From NCBI RefSeq assembly GCF_050436995.1, contig NC_134756.1, positions 8,742,001 through 8,806,000 of the forward strand: a DNA stretch of 64,000 bases, read 5' to 3'. Source of the stretch: Anticarsia gemmatalis. Taxonomy: Eukaryota > Arthropoda > Insecta > Lepidoptera > Erebidae. This document shows, piece after piece, positions 35,587 to 45,233 of the stretch (within the stretch, counting starts at the first letter, position 1; every line of letters begins with the position of its first letter). The notes under the pieces are model-generated. The model worked only from the letters and a program-made list of their open reading frames with translations. It had not been told where the DNA came from and did not search any database. A program made the translations under genes and the position numbers.

Positions 35587-36410
35587 GTAGGTTTGCCAGA
35601 TATTCAGTGCAATGAGTAATTACAAAACTGTTTAGAATGCGGTCACTGGGGAATGAGGGAGTGACCAATATTTATGATGCCAATTGGTCTCGAATGTTTC
35701 ATAAGTATTTGTACAAAATTCAAATAGGATAAGACATTGTTTATACGGTCTTTGTTTGTACAGTTGACAAATATTACTAAAGTTACTCCTAGGAACCTGT
35801 TAATGGCTTCTTTGTTGCTTGGTGCGAGCTGTGTAGCTAGAAAAATTCCAATAACGGTCTATATTTTTGTTCTAAATATTTCCGTCTTCAAATCTCGATA
35901 CTTTCGTCGAAAGCTCGTGATTTATCTTCAGAAATCTGTCATGTTCCCAGTACTGTCACGGGCTCTGTGCCAACCGATTGCGCTTCTCTTTGTCAGGGCT
36001 GTCCCTAACTCATTGGATCGCAACAATGCTTTTAATGAAATTTTACATAAAACTTCCCAAACGATTTATTGTACCTACGTAACCTTTTCTTACTGATTAA
36101 ATATTTTCAGCGCGGTTTTGTTCGCTTGATGACGGTCGTTGTTAGCCCTTGACTTTAAATCATGATTGCTACAATGGCACTCGAATGAATCCGGATTTCG
36201 AGAGGATATTTGAAAGGATTTACCTTCGGGAAAACTAATGGAATTTACGGAAGTTGAAATAAATCATTCTTAATTTTTCGACTACGCACATTTTCAACTC
36301 AAAAAGACAGTTAGCTCCAAGTTTTTTGCTATAAATTATGACTAAGACAAAGCATTTATTTTGGTTAAATCGCATCATTAAGCTTAATAAAAAATGTTGC
36401 AACTGAAGGT

Positions 36411-36466
36411 AATAAAAAAAATACAGTCGACTTGAGAACCTCCTTTTTTTTGAACTCAATTAAAAA
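36411..36466 (+). repeat. Scrap of a dispersed insect repeat (TTGAGAACCTCCT type)
   Basis: AATACAGTCGACTTGAGAAC then CTCCTTTTTTTTGAACTCAA then TTAAAAAG resembles a common insect repeat end of the form AATTGAGAACCTCC(T)nGAAGTCGGTTAAAAA. Recognition is from memory; the copy is short. Confidence 0.5.
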
Positions 36467-37777
36467 GTATTATAACAATCACAATACGAAACAAATAGTC
36501 AAAAAGACAGGGTATTGCTTCTCCTACAGTTTTTTATTCTCTCATGTCACTCACTACGCCTCAGCCCTACACATATGCACCTAATTGGTAGTGGTATGTT
36601 TCACAGGCAGCGTCCACACGTGTTGTGTTTCAGAGGGACAGTCTTTGTTTCTTTTGTGTCCATCATATGTCTAACATATTGCGATGAAATGATGGTGTGC
36701 TTACTCTTCCTATATGGCCGTATTATAATTAAAATAGAACATCTGTGTTTATCTTTTCCTAGAGAGAAAGTAATCTGAAATAACATGATAGCGGTGTTTT
36801 AGAAGTAATTTTCAAGTTGATGATACTCGAGGTTCATTAAAGATGTAACAAAATTGATTGTCCTTGTCGCGTACACTAGGATATTTTCTTCTTCTATGGA
36901 CTATCTATACTGATTAGGTCTTTGTAAAGTATGTAAAACTCAACAGTAACCCTAGTGTGTTCGGCAAGAACGATTTTTACAGGAATTATAAAATTGTATA
37001 TGTCAAACGCTTGTCCTCGATAATACTGAGTGTAGAAAATCGAGGTACACTAGTGAAAAATAAAACATAATAAACATTATTAAAACATTTTATTTTAAAT
37101 ATTTAAATTATAAAACTTTTGTTTTTATCCTTAATACCTACTAATCAAAATCTAACACAGGCATAGAGAGTCTAAACACAAACTCGTGTAATAATTGCTG
37201 AACATGCTCTATAGGTAATGGCGTTCCACCGCGGATCGTAACTTTAGTCGTTAATCCATTACGTATTAGTAGTTAGAGCTGGATTCACGTTCACTGATAA
37301 TATCTGCTTGTAGAATCATGTATTTACGTCAATTCTTGTTGTAAGTAGTGATTAAGGTCGTTCCTAACCGTACAGTAATAGGGCACAATAAAATTGAATC
37401 AAAAACAATACAATAATATTTTTGAAATATTGCAGGGTATAAATGATCGACGGTTAATTATATTCTGCAATACGCCTTTTAGTGCAAAATTATTTAAGTT
37501 TGAGGGATGGCCTTGGATACCGGCGAAGATAGCCATTGAAATGAGTTAATTGTATGAGGTTCTAGATTTTTTCACTGCGTAATTTTATTTGTCTAGCCCT
37601 TTGTAGGTTCCATTGATAGTGATAATCCTAGCATTAGTCAAAGATAATGCTCTAGACTCTTTTAATACAGAAAACTAAAATTAAATTAAATATTCTACAC
37701 ACTAATGCGTGAAATATTCAATTTGCAAAGCTACTAATACTAGCACATAGCAAAACATTTCTATTATAATCTTTAGG

Positions 37778-38301
37778 CCAATTTGTATATGCCATCAAAA
37801 ACATTCTGTAAAAACCTCAAGTCTCGCCGTAAAAAGTGGTGAGATCTATATAATACCAAGTCGATTAATCTATTTAGTCTCTACTTAAAGGACCTTCTGT
37901 CTTAAGTTATTACGTATGTTATTATCATGCCAATTTAAAAAAAAATACCTTTAAAACAAATAGACCGACCTGGTCATCGCATGATTTGATTATTAGTATG
38001 TATCACACTACACAGCACGACGAGAAGTTAATGCTCCTGAAATGTTAATGGCGAATTTGTGTTTTCTTGCGATGACCAAGTCGATCTATTTGTTTTAAAA
38101 GTTTTTTTTTTTAAATTGGCATGATAATAACATACGTAATAACTTAAGACAGAAGGTCCTTTAAGTAGAGACTAAATAGATTAATCGACTTGGTATTATA
38201 TAGATCTCACCACTTTTTACGGCGAGACTTGAGGTTTTTACAGAATGTTTTTGATGGCATCTCACTTCTTTTTGTAGAGCGAACATAAGTCCAATTTGTA
38301 T
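37778..38301. mobile_element. Large fold-back element with 193-bp arms and 11-bp flanking direct repeats
   Basis: The left arm (37789-37981) and right arm (38068-38260) are reverse complements over 193 bp with four mismatches. The outer 157 bp match without a difference and all mismatches lie in the inner 36 bp. The spacer is 86 bp (37982-38067). The 11-mer CCAATTTGTAT occurs directly before the left arm (37778-37788) and again 30 bp after the right arm (38291-38301), which looks like a target-site duplication around an element of about 502 bp. The arms encode no protein. Alternatives are a MITE with very long inverted repeats, a Foldback-type element, or an inverted duplication made during repair. 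If transcribed, the RNA would form a long duplex. Confidence 0.9.
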
Positions 38302-38656
38302 GGAAAGACGTTTTTTTTTCATAATTCAACATATTTTCCTATGGGAATGTTGTTCAGTTTCATGAGCTAAACACCCTTACCCACCCTATACCCCCCTCCC
38401 GTTATGCCTTATATAGTAGGTACCTATTTATTTTATTTTCTACAGTAATCATAATTCATTAACTGCAAATGTAACCTTGTAATCTTATACATTTATATGG
38501 GATTACAAAGTTATTGTTGCAGTTGGTGTATTTAAAAAACTGGATCGAAATTAAAAAATATTTGATTTTTCCCATGATAAAGACACTAAACCCTATTTGT
38601 ATTCTAAATTTTAAGCTTCTAAGTCTGCTAGAAGTACCTTAGACTTTTGATGATCG

Positions 38657-38688
38657 GTGAGTCAGTGAGTCAGTGAATCAGTGAGTGA
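38657..38688 (+). repeat. Four 8-bp tandem units, GTGAGTCA type
   Basis: Units are GTGAGTCA, GTGAGTCA, GTGAATCA, GTGAGTGA. The first two each contain TGAGTCA, the canonical AP-1 (Jun/Fos) binding site. The array belongs to the surrounding repeat. Confidence 0.9.
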
Positions 38689-38904
38689 CAAAATTCAAAA
38701 TTTTAACAAGTTGTCATTCTTAAACTACTGGTTCAAATTGATTGAAATTTTAAATATACCGTATTTATACAATTACTGATTAGTTGCTGAAAATCCAGGC
38801 TTCTTGTTTTATCCACAACGAAATTATAGGGGTGTCAAAAATAGCCCGAATTGCTTCGAGAAAAGGATGTTACGGCCGTGCCGCTTTTTTTTTGCTCGAC
38901 TTGC

Positions 38905-38924
38905 GGGGGCACTTCCGTGCCCCC
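38905..38924. repeat. GC-rich perfect hairpin
   Basis: GGGGGCAC-TTCC-GTGCCCCC: 8-bp arms around a 4-nt loop, in the 3' part of the dispersed repeat. It is the most stable short hairpin seen in the window for its size. Confidence 0.95.
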
Positions 38925-38945
38925 AGATAAACTTATGACGTCATA

Positions 38946-39489
38946 AAGGTGTAAAATGAACCAAATATAACAAGCCTATATTACATAGAATGTATTTAAT
39001 GTTATGTGCAGTACGCTTTATACGAACATTTACGTATATACTGCAAGTAATGTTTGATTATAAACTCGTATATATGCCGAATGTATCGCAAATTGTACTT
39101 TGGTTTAATATTACACTGCTTATTAGCGTTGTAGAGCTTTATGTGATGGGAACGTACATTTGTATGGCTTCGTTATATTGCGGAGTTATAGGATTTGTAA
39201 AGCAGAATATTTGGTTTATGTTTTGATATAAGCTTGTGAATTTATCATGAATATAGTAAAAGTAAATGGTCTATTTATTAAATAATATAAAGCTTTACTG
39301 TTTATATAATTTTATGATGAAATGTGAAAGGGTGCATTGTTATTTTTTATTAAAAAACAAAAACGATTTGGAAAAAGTTCTAAGCTACCGTTTGGATAAA
39401 ATAAAAAGCAACGCAATACAAAATAATAGAAATCAGGACATCTACATAGAACAAAGACTCTGTGAGAAGGTTCTGTGGACTACCTAAGT
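38946..39489. other. AT-rich DNA between repeats
   Basis: Contains chance frames of 73-78 codons (38990-39226 and 39266-39487, plus) without recognisable content. Confidence 0.5.
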
Positions 39490-39585
39490 ATTTATTCAAG
39501 TGGAATCGAACCTTCTATTGCTTTAACTAGCTGAATTCTCTTTTCTCTAAAGACTCAATTTCTAGACCACACGCTTTTTGAAACA
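39490..39585 (-). mobile_element. Probable degraded tRNA-derived SINE head, minus strand
   Basis: The reverse complement carries a perfect box B, GGTTCGATTCC (plus-strand positions 39502-39512), preceded about 60 nt upstream by GTGTGGTCTAGAAATTG, a weak box A. The spacing and long variable part resemble a SINE derived from a class II tRNA. There is no clear 3' tail. Confidence 0.4.
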
Positions 39586-39619
39586 ACTAAAATGTGTTCA
39601 AAATAATAATCGCGAAAGC

Positions 39620-39800
39620 CTTATTTTAAATGCGAAACTTTGGATGTTACGATAAATGTTTGTTACACAATCACTACAAAACGACTCAACGGATTTGTAT
39701 AGGATTTAGTACATAGATAGTTTGTAATCCAGATTAACGCACAGGGTACTTTTCCCTCGGAAAATCCTTTCACGCGGACGATATCGCGGACATCAACTAG
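39620..39800 (+). mobile_element. Short Helitron-like element, diverged
   Basis: TTATTTTAAATGCGAAACTT, then TGTTACACAATCACTACAAA, ACGACTCAACGGATTTGTAT, GATTAACGCACAGGGTACTT, ACGCGGACGATATCGCGGAC and a final CTAG (39797-39800) before T. This is the usual block order of lepidopteran Helitron-like elements whose 3' side has a GC-rich hairpin (CGCGGACGATATCGCGG). The 5' border is approximate. Confidence 0.65.
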
Positions 39801-40230
39801 TTAGAACAAAAATAAAGGATGTAGTAATAAATTATTTATTATCTAAAATACTTGGACCAGCTGTAACTAATGTGTAAAGCTTAATAAATTATGGCACTAA
39901 AACACGATTATATAATAATGCGGGTCCTGAATTATAATACCCTAAATAATGTAGGTAATGAATTAGTTTGCAATGTAACAGATCGCTATCTGAATTACAA
40001 TAAGGTCGTAAATCTTCACTAACTTACGATTCGACTAGGGACCGGTAAGAATTCAACTATTTGTGTGAAATTTATCATTTTACCTTTGACCCTAATTAAT
40101 TAAACATGCGTATGTGCAAACGTTGGCTTTACATGTGTCGCCAACACATTTGTCATATATGGGATTCAATAGAACATTATTAAATGGTTAGGGCTCTCTT
40201 TTGGTTTGTTTACTCCGATTTACCAAAGAA

Positions 40231-40356
40231 TCTTACTTATATAATGAATGCAAAAGTTCAAATGTTTATACTCAATAACGCCAAAATTATTGAACGTTAC
40301 TGATACTTTTTACCAGAAAATAAAATGACGTAAGCCAAGTCGCGGGCAGAAATTAG
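40231..40356 (+). mobile_element. Short Helitron-like element, strongly decayed
   Basis: Starts A|TCTTACTTATATAATGAATG, matching TCCATACTAATATTATAAAT. Ends CAAGTCGCGGGCAGAAATTA then G before T, where the expected CTAG has become TTAG. Only 126 bp, with internal loss. Confidence 0.55.
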
Positions 40357-40645
40357 TTACTTAATAAATTCTACAGGGTGATTTCAGAGAGAATTCGTAT
40401 CCCAGCTAACAAAAAGTAACTACTTTCTAACTCTTTCTCAAACAATAATCTACTTAACTGCATTATGCTTATATTGTCAACTTTATAAACAAAACTGCAC
40501 ATGTTGTTATCCTAGTTTAATAAGATATTATTTATTATACTTCCTAATTAGTTTTACCTAAGTGGCATTAGCCGTTGTCTCTAGCTGACTTTTACTTCGG
40601 CATTAATTTCCTTTTCTTTCAGGCACTACCTTAGTCCAAAATATA

Positions 40646-40825
40646 CTAGCGTTTCGTCGCGTCCTATCACATTTTAGCTTAAAACCATTCTTAGAAATCA
40701 TTCTGTCTATTAGTGAAAATCGCAAAAAATCGTAAAAATCCGTTAAGCAGATTTTGAGTTTATCGTGAACAGACAAGCAGACAGATTGACGTACTAAAGG
40801 ATGAGTGTTTTATAATATATAGTGA
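40646..40825 (-). mobile_element. Short Helitron-like element, minus strand
   Basis: Plus strand starts A|CTAGCGTTTCGTCGCGTCC and ends GTTTTATAATATATAGTGA|T, which reverse-complements to an A|TCACTATATATTATAAAAC start. Inside are TGAACAGACAAGCAGACAGA and related blocks. About 180 bp, non-coding. Confidence 0.6.
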
Positions 40826-41905
40826 TTATTCTGCGTATTTACAGTTGAGATAACTCTAACCCCGTTCAAACAATCACTTGGCTATTTTCCCAACTTCCCT
40901 TTATATTGACTAGACGAATTTAGTTGTTTACTTAAAGCACTTGAAGTCTAGGCCTAGTAATTAGGCTTAACTGTTGAACTAATTCTCTAGGAATTGGAGA
41001 ATAAACTTAGACCGGTTTAGTTGTTAGTATGTCTTTGTTATTGCGTTATAAATAAGACAAAGGGCAAAGGACAATGTGGTCTAACAACAAAACACTAGCG
41101 TTATATTGTTATGCATAATTTCAAGACAAGTGAATAAGATTTACATTAAAATTATAGATCTGGTTTACATGTATTTTGTGAAAAGGATGAGTTAGGTTAA
41201 AGCGACACAATGACTGAAATATTACCTTAAGCCAGATAATGTCGCAATATTCTAATATCGCAATCGTCTAAGATTTTTCGATGCAATATCATATTAGTAT
41301 TGAGAGTGAAATGAAGATTTACTTTAGTTTATTTGACGTTTCGGCCAAGTTATATATTCTGTCGTAGCAAGCTAAATGTTTATTTTTATTTACAAAAAAA
41401 AACATTACCCATAAGAACTGCCTAAATTATAAAGATAAAATAGATTTGAACCAATTTAAGATTTGAAGAACAATTATCTATCACAAGAATAACAAGCTCG
41501 ATCATTTCCATGAAAACTGAAACTGACAGTTTCAAACTTTGCAAATATTGAATAAAGAAATATGCAAAACACGGGCCGGTTGACCTCGGAACAGAAAACA
41601 AAACTTTTCTCTCTGTAATATTCGTAATCGTGAACAAAAAGTTTTGACACAGAACATCAGTGATCACATCAATCTCTTAAAGAACCCTGATAAAATTCTA
41701 TTGTGAATTCAGGCGCAATCTAATAAAAAGGTTTTCGTATCCTTCGTATGATATCAAACCCTTTGATACATTACTAAAATGTAACTCGATTCTTTAATAT
41801 GACTAATACGATTTGAGGGTCAAAGTTGCAAATAACTGCAGTAGCGTGATTTGCTGTAGTCATTATTATAGATTATTGGGAATTTGTCAGTCTTCTTCAA
41901 AATTA
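40826..41905. other. Unique AT-rich non-coding DNA
   Basis: No gene was recognised; the 81-codon minus frame at 41422-41667 shows no known domain. Confidence 0.55.
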
Positions 41906-41988
41906 TTAGTTTCTATAGCTGCCGCTAGAGGCGCTGATAAAATTTCCATACAGCTGACAACTGGCTGGTTGTCGGTAGCCGTAGTAGT
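41906..41988 (-). mobile_element. MITE-like inverted-repeat element, family A copy 6 (partial)
   Basis: On the plus strand CTGCCGCTAGAGGCGCTGAT then AAAATTTCCATACAGCTGAC then AACTGGCTGGTTGTCGGTAG. Reverse-complemented it matches the core (ATCAGCGCCTCTAGCGGCAG) and the left half of the family. The other half is missing or too decayed to see. Confidence 0.7.
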
Positions 41989-42404
41989 TTGATATTCAAA
42001 ATCGACTCTAGAAACTCAGTATCATCAAAACACGATAGGGCACGGAATATAATTCGTAAGCATTCATCAATAGTGACGCCGTAGTCGACAGTAGTATGAA
42101 AATACTGTCACAAATATTAGCAAGGTATCTCCTAGTTCTAGGTATTAAATATTCACGTCCGACGTCCATTTTACTCAATGTTTTAATTATAGAAATACTT
42201 CCTTTAATTAGTCTTTCCTTTAAACTTGTTAGAAATAATTTTGTCCTTGTAATCTTGAGATGCTATGAGCTACGAATAGAAGACAGTATTGGCTTGAATA
42301 ATTTACTTTGGAAATATTAGAAAATGGTATTAAATAAATGGCTACTTTTTAGAAAAAAGTTATATACTATTTAGTGATTATTTTGTATTATAAATGTAAC
42401 TTAT
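41989..42404. other. Unique AT-rich non-coding DNA
   Basis: Contains one 74-codon chance frame (42096-42320, plus); nothing recognised. Confidence 0.5.
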
Positions 42405-42478
42405 TGTTCTTCTGCTAGGCAAGGGTCTTTTCCAGGAATGAGGTAGATGTCATGTCTTGAGTCCACCACGGGTTTTAT
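42405..42478 (-). mobile_element. SINE 3' body fragment, minus strand
   Basis: TTCTGCTAGGCAAGGGTCTT then CCAGGAATGAGG then GTCTTGAGTCCACCACGGGT aligns block by block with 17395-17482. Diverged and headless. Confidence 0.6.
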
Positions 42479-43743
42479 GCTAAATGGGAATAAATGCTAT
42501 CTATTCATATCTGCCTCATTTAGCTTGACAATTCAGTAATTACTATATTTTATTGATAGGCATAATTTTACAGGGTTCGCAATAACTTATTATTTTTTTA
42601 ATTTAAGTCGAAAATACGTACACGTAAAACTGTTTATCAATTACGAAGAAATTACGACCCAGAAATCAAAGTTAGCGGTGAATATTTGTCGATTTTCAAG
42701 TGACTTATTTCGATATCTAATTAACATCTCATTTTACGCGTCTACAAGTTTGTCGAACTTACAGAAGCATTCATCTGTAATTATTAATTAGGTAATTAAC
42801 GGTTTCCTTGCGAGGTTTTAATCAGGATTTATTCCAGCATACATAGGTAAGAGATTTTCAACTACTATCGCATGAATTAATTTCCAAAGAGTAATTTCTA
42901 TATTATACTTTTTCATGATCTCTACATCTCCCAATATCTAAATTTTGCTAATTTGACAGTTTAAAGATCTATAAATGTTTTGGGAAATACATTTTTGAAA
43001 TAAATCCTTATGTCCAAAAGTTTCTTCATTCTATTTGTGTCAATTTTGGCAATTAAAATAAATGAAGCCATTGACCTTTAAGTAGGTAAATTTATGCTGT
43101 AAACATTAACCGTATTTAGAAGTAAATTAATTTTACAATTTACTTGCAAAGTCTATCGTACAAATAAATTACTTATTTATTAAATATATTCAACAGATTA
43201 CTTTAATGTGAACTGTTGTTCAAATCTCTAAATTAACTATTAAATATTGCAGTAACCTACATAATTTCTATAGCGGGGTAAACAAGCAGGGTAATGTAAT
43301 ACGAACTATAACGAGGGTGAATTACAACGGACACTCAAGTCACTTAAGTAGGGATAATTGCATCTTGGAAGTTAATACCAATGATACATGGCGTAATGTA
43401 TTAAATTCTTATCACTAATGATGAAATATATCACTCAAGAAACTAAGATTAATTTATTCATCAAAATTAAATATGTTTACTTATGTGTATACTGTGCATC
43501 TGTCTTTTCATTCTTATAAGATAATAAATAATTTCTTAAACAGGAATTATATTAATTCGTCATAGCTATTGCGAATGCCCTACGTAGTGAAAATTACTTA
43601 AGGATCTAAGCAGTGTAACGAATGCCTTATGTTTTGATAGCTTTAATTTTGTATTTCCCAGAAATTCATAAACGTAAGTTACGTGTATTATATTATCTAT
43701 CAAATTCAATCACCGATAACTAAAATTTACAAAATAGTATTCA
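42479..43743. other. Unique AT-rich non-coding DNA
   Basis: Nothing recognised. Confidence 0.55.
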
Positions 43744-43885
43744 TACCCCCTTATTCATAAAAATATATGAAGTTATGAAAGGCTTATAAAGTGTTTTGTT
43801 TCTTAGCGAAATAAAAAAGAGAAAACATATTATAGCAAGTTTTTAACTAAAATAGGTTTATAGTGTGTTTATGAGTAAAAGGGTA
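43744..43885. mobile_element. MITE flanked by TA (Tc1/mariner-type target)
   Basis: Left end TA|CCCCCTTATTCATAAA; the right end, reverse-complemented, TA|CCCTTTTACTCATAAA. The terminal inverted repeats match at 13 of 16 positions and both lie next to TA. The interior has AAGTTATGAAAGGCTTATAA then AGTGTTTTGTTTCTTAGCGA, blocks I recall from lepidopteran MITEs. About 138 bp without the TA pair; no coding capacity. Divergence between the two ends suggests an old insertion. Confidence 0.75.
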
Positions 43886-44991
43886 AATCTTGTTCTAAAC
43901 GCACTACGCGTGTACGCAAAGACATGACATCTAAAACGTATTTGTCGGTTTATAGAAAGAACTGCAGTAAATGTGAGTACGTCAGTCCTTTCCCTCCCTC
44001 CCAATTGTGAGTGTCAATTACCAAAACTGGGTTATGATGGTTGTAGGCGACGGCATAAAAGTAAATACAAACACAACACGTCATTTTTTCCCTTTATGCA
44101 GTAAAAATAACTCGTAAATTACGAGACGCTTTCTGTTTCTGTGTGTGATGTTTTTATTCGATTGTGCTGAAACTGCTGATGGGCACAGATTGCGATTATT
44201 TTTTTTAATGTTATGAGTTCTGAAGGTGCATTTTTTAAACGGAAACATGATTGGAATAAATAATAATTAAATTTTTGTAGTAGAAGTGTACGAAGTGCTA
44301 GAAGAATTGTATTTTTTCATTATTTTAATAAATTTTGCACAATAAGATTTTTATTATATTTTTTTCTGTTTGTGTTTGTATTTATATTACTAATGGAACC
44401 ATCTCCCAAAAAATGATTCGATTATACAGTATCCATACGTGTTTTATATTCCAAAGACAAAAGTATCTTTATAACCACTATACATACACATATTTTTGAT
44501 GTCCACATTTATTATGACGTGCTCACATCTCTCTGATGACCGGACTTTATGTAACAGTGGCCAGTAAACTCTCATAAACGAAAACATTTTGTTTGATACT
44601 ACCTTTTACTCCCACTAAAAGTTACACGTGCAAAAAGCATATAACTTTAAAGCCTTTGTGTTATGACAAAAAGGATATATTGAGTTAAATTGCGGTTGCT
44701 TTCACAATATTACTCCTACGATTTTTACAACCGTGGCCTTGCAATATGATAGTAATAACTTTGAACTTCTTGTCATAATAGTGTTTTGATGTGAACTTTA
44801 ATAATACTCTACATTTCCTATAACTTCTGCGCGTGTTAGCCTTGAAAAATTACCTGGGAAAAAGTAGTTTTTGTATTTCATAGCATGTTTTCTTTATCAA
44901 TGCTTATTAGACGATTGTCACTTGATTGCACAATGATTATGTTTTTCTTTCTAAAGTTTTTCGTTACGGAAATATTGAGGACTAGCTTTTG
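43886..44991. other. Unique AT-rich non-coding DNA
   Basis: Nothing recognised. Confidence 0.55.
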
Positions 44992-45233
44992 CTCGGGACT
45001 TCGTCCGCGCGGTTTATGATTCAGGACAGAATTTTCATACAAACTTTCTTCGCCTTTCTTATCCCTTTAGGAATTAAATTGATCAAAATCCTTTATAAGC
45101 GGATATTTACGTCAGTATATGTCTACCTGCATGCCAAATTTCACTCTGATCCGTCCAATGGTCGAGGTTGTGCGTTGATAGATCACAATGTCAGTCAGAC
45201 AATCAGTCACCTTTGAGTTTTATAAGGTTTAGG
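44992..45233 (-). mobile_element. Helitron-like element, minus strand (CTAGCTTTTGC type)
   Basis: Plus strand begins A|CTAGCTTTTGCTCGGGACT then TCGTCCGCGCGG. It continues ATCCCTTTAGGAATTAAATT, AAATCCTTTATAAGCGGAT, CTGCATGCCAAATTTCAC, TGATCCGTCCAATGGTC, GTGCGTTGATAGATCACAAT, GTCAGTCAGACAATCAGTCA, CCTTTGAGTTTTATA. The CTAG end and the adjoining GC-rich GGGACTTCGTCC stem suggest a Helitron; a non-LTR retrotransposon 3' end is the alternative. The far border is decayed and approximate. The 75-codon plus frame within it is an artefact. Confidence 0.65.

Larger units (their letters stand above)
33736..37777. other. Long repeat-poor stretch
   Basis: Mostly unique. It contains the longest open frame outside repeats (119 codons, 35737-36096, plus), which I cannot relate to any family and which lacks convincing flanking splice sites of its own. 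A candidate small exon (35533-35586) and a repeat scrap (36411-36466) are listed separately. An imperfect hairpin (TTATTTACGTAAAAGAACT against TTATTAAGTAAAAGGACT) lies at about 33783-33830. Confidence 0.5.
38575..38945 (+). repeat. Dispersed lepidopteran repeat with tandem GTGAGTCA units
   Basis: Blocks in order: TAAGCTTCTAAGTCTGCTAG, the GTGAGTCA array (38657-38688), CAAAATTCAAAATTTTAACA, TTCTTAAACTACTGGTTCAA, TTGCTGAAAATCCAGGCTTC, GTTTTATCCACAACGAAATT, GCTCGACTTGCGGGGGCACT, and an ATGACGTCAT palindrome near the end (38935-38944). From memory this arrangement recurs in moth and butterfly genomes. It follows the fold-back element by about 270 bp. Class and exact borders are uncertain. Confidence 0.65.

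Noticed and set aside
35737..36096. 119-codon plus-strand frame, possible membrane-protein-like exon
   Set aside because: No recognisable family, no clear motif, no convincing splice sites of its own, and frames near this length are expected by chance in 64 kb of six-frame AT-rich sequence.
38261..38290. 30-nt segment between fold-back right arm and second 11-mer as part of the arm
   Set aside because: It has no counterpart on the left side, so it was kept as an unpaired extension rather than arm sequence.
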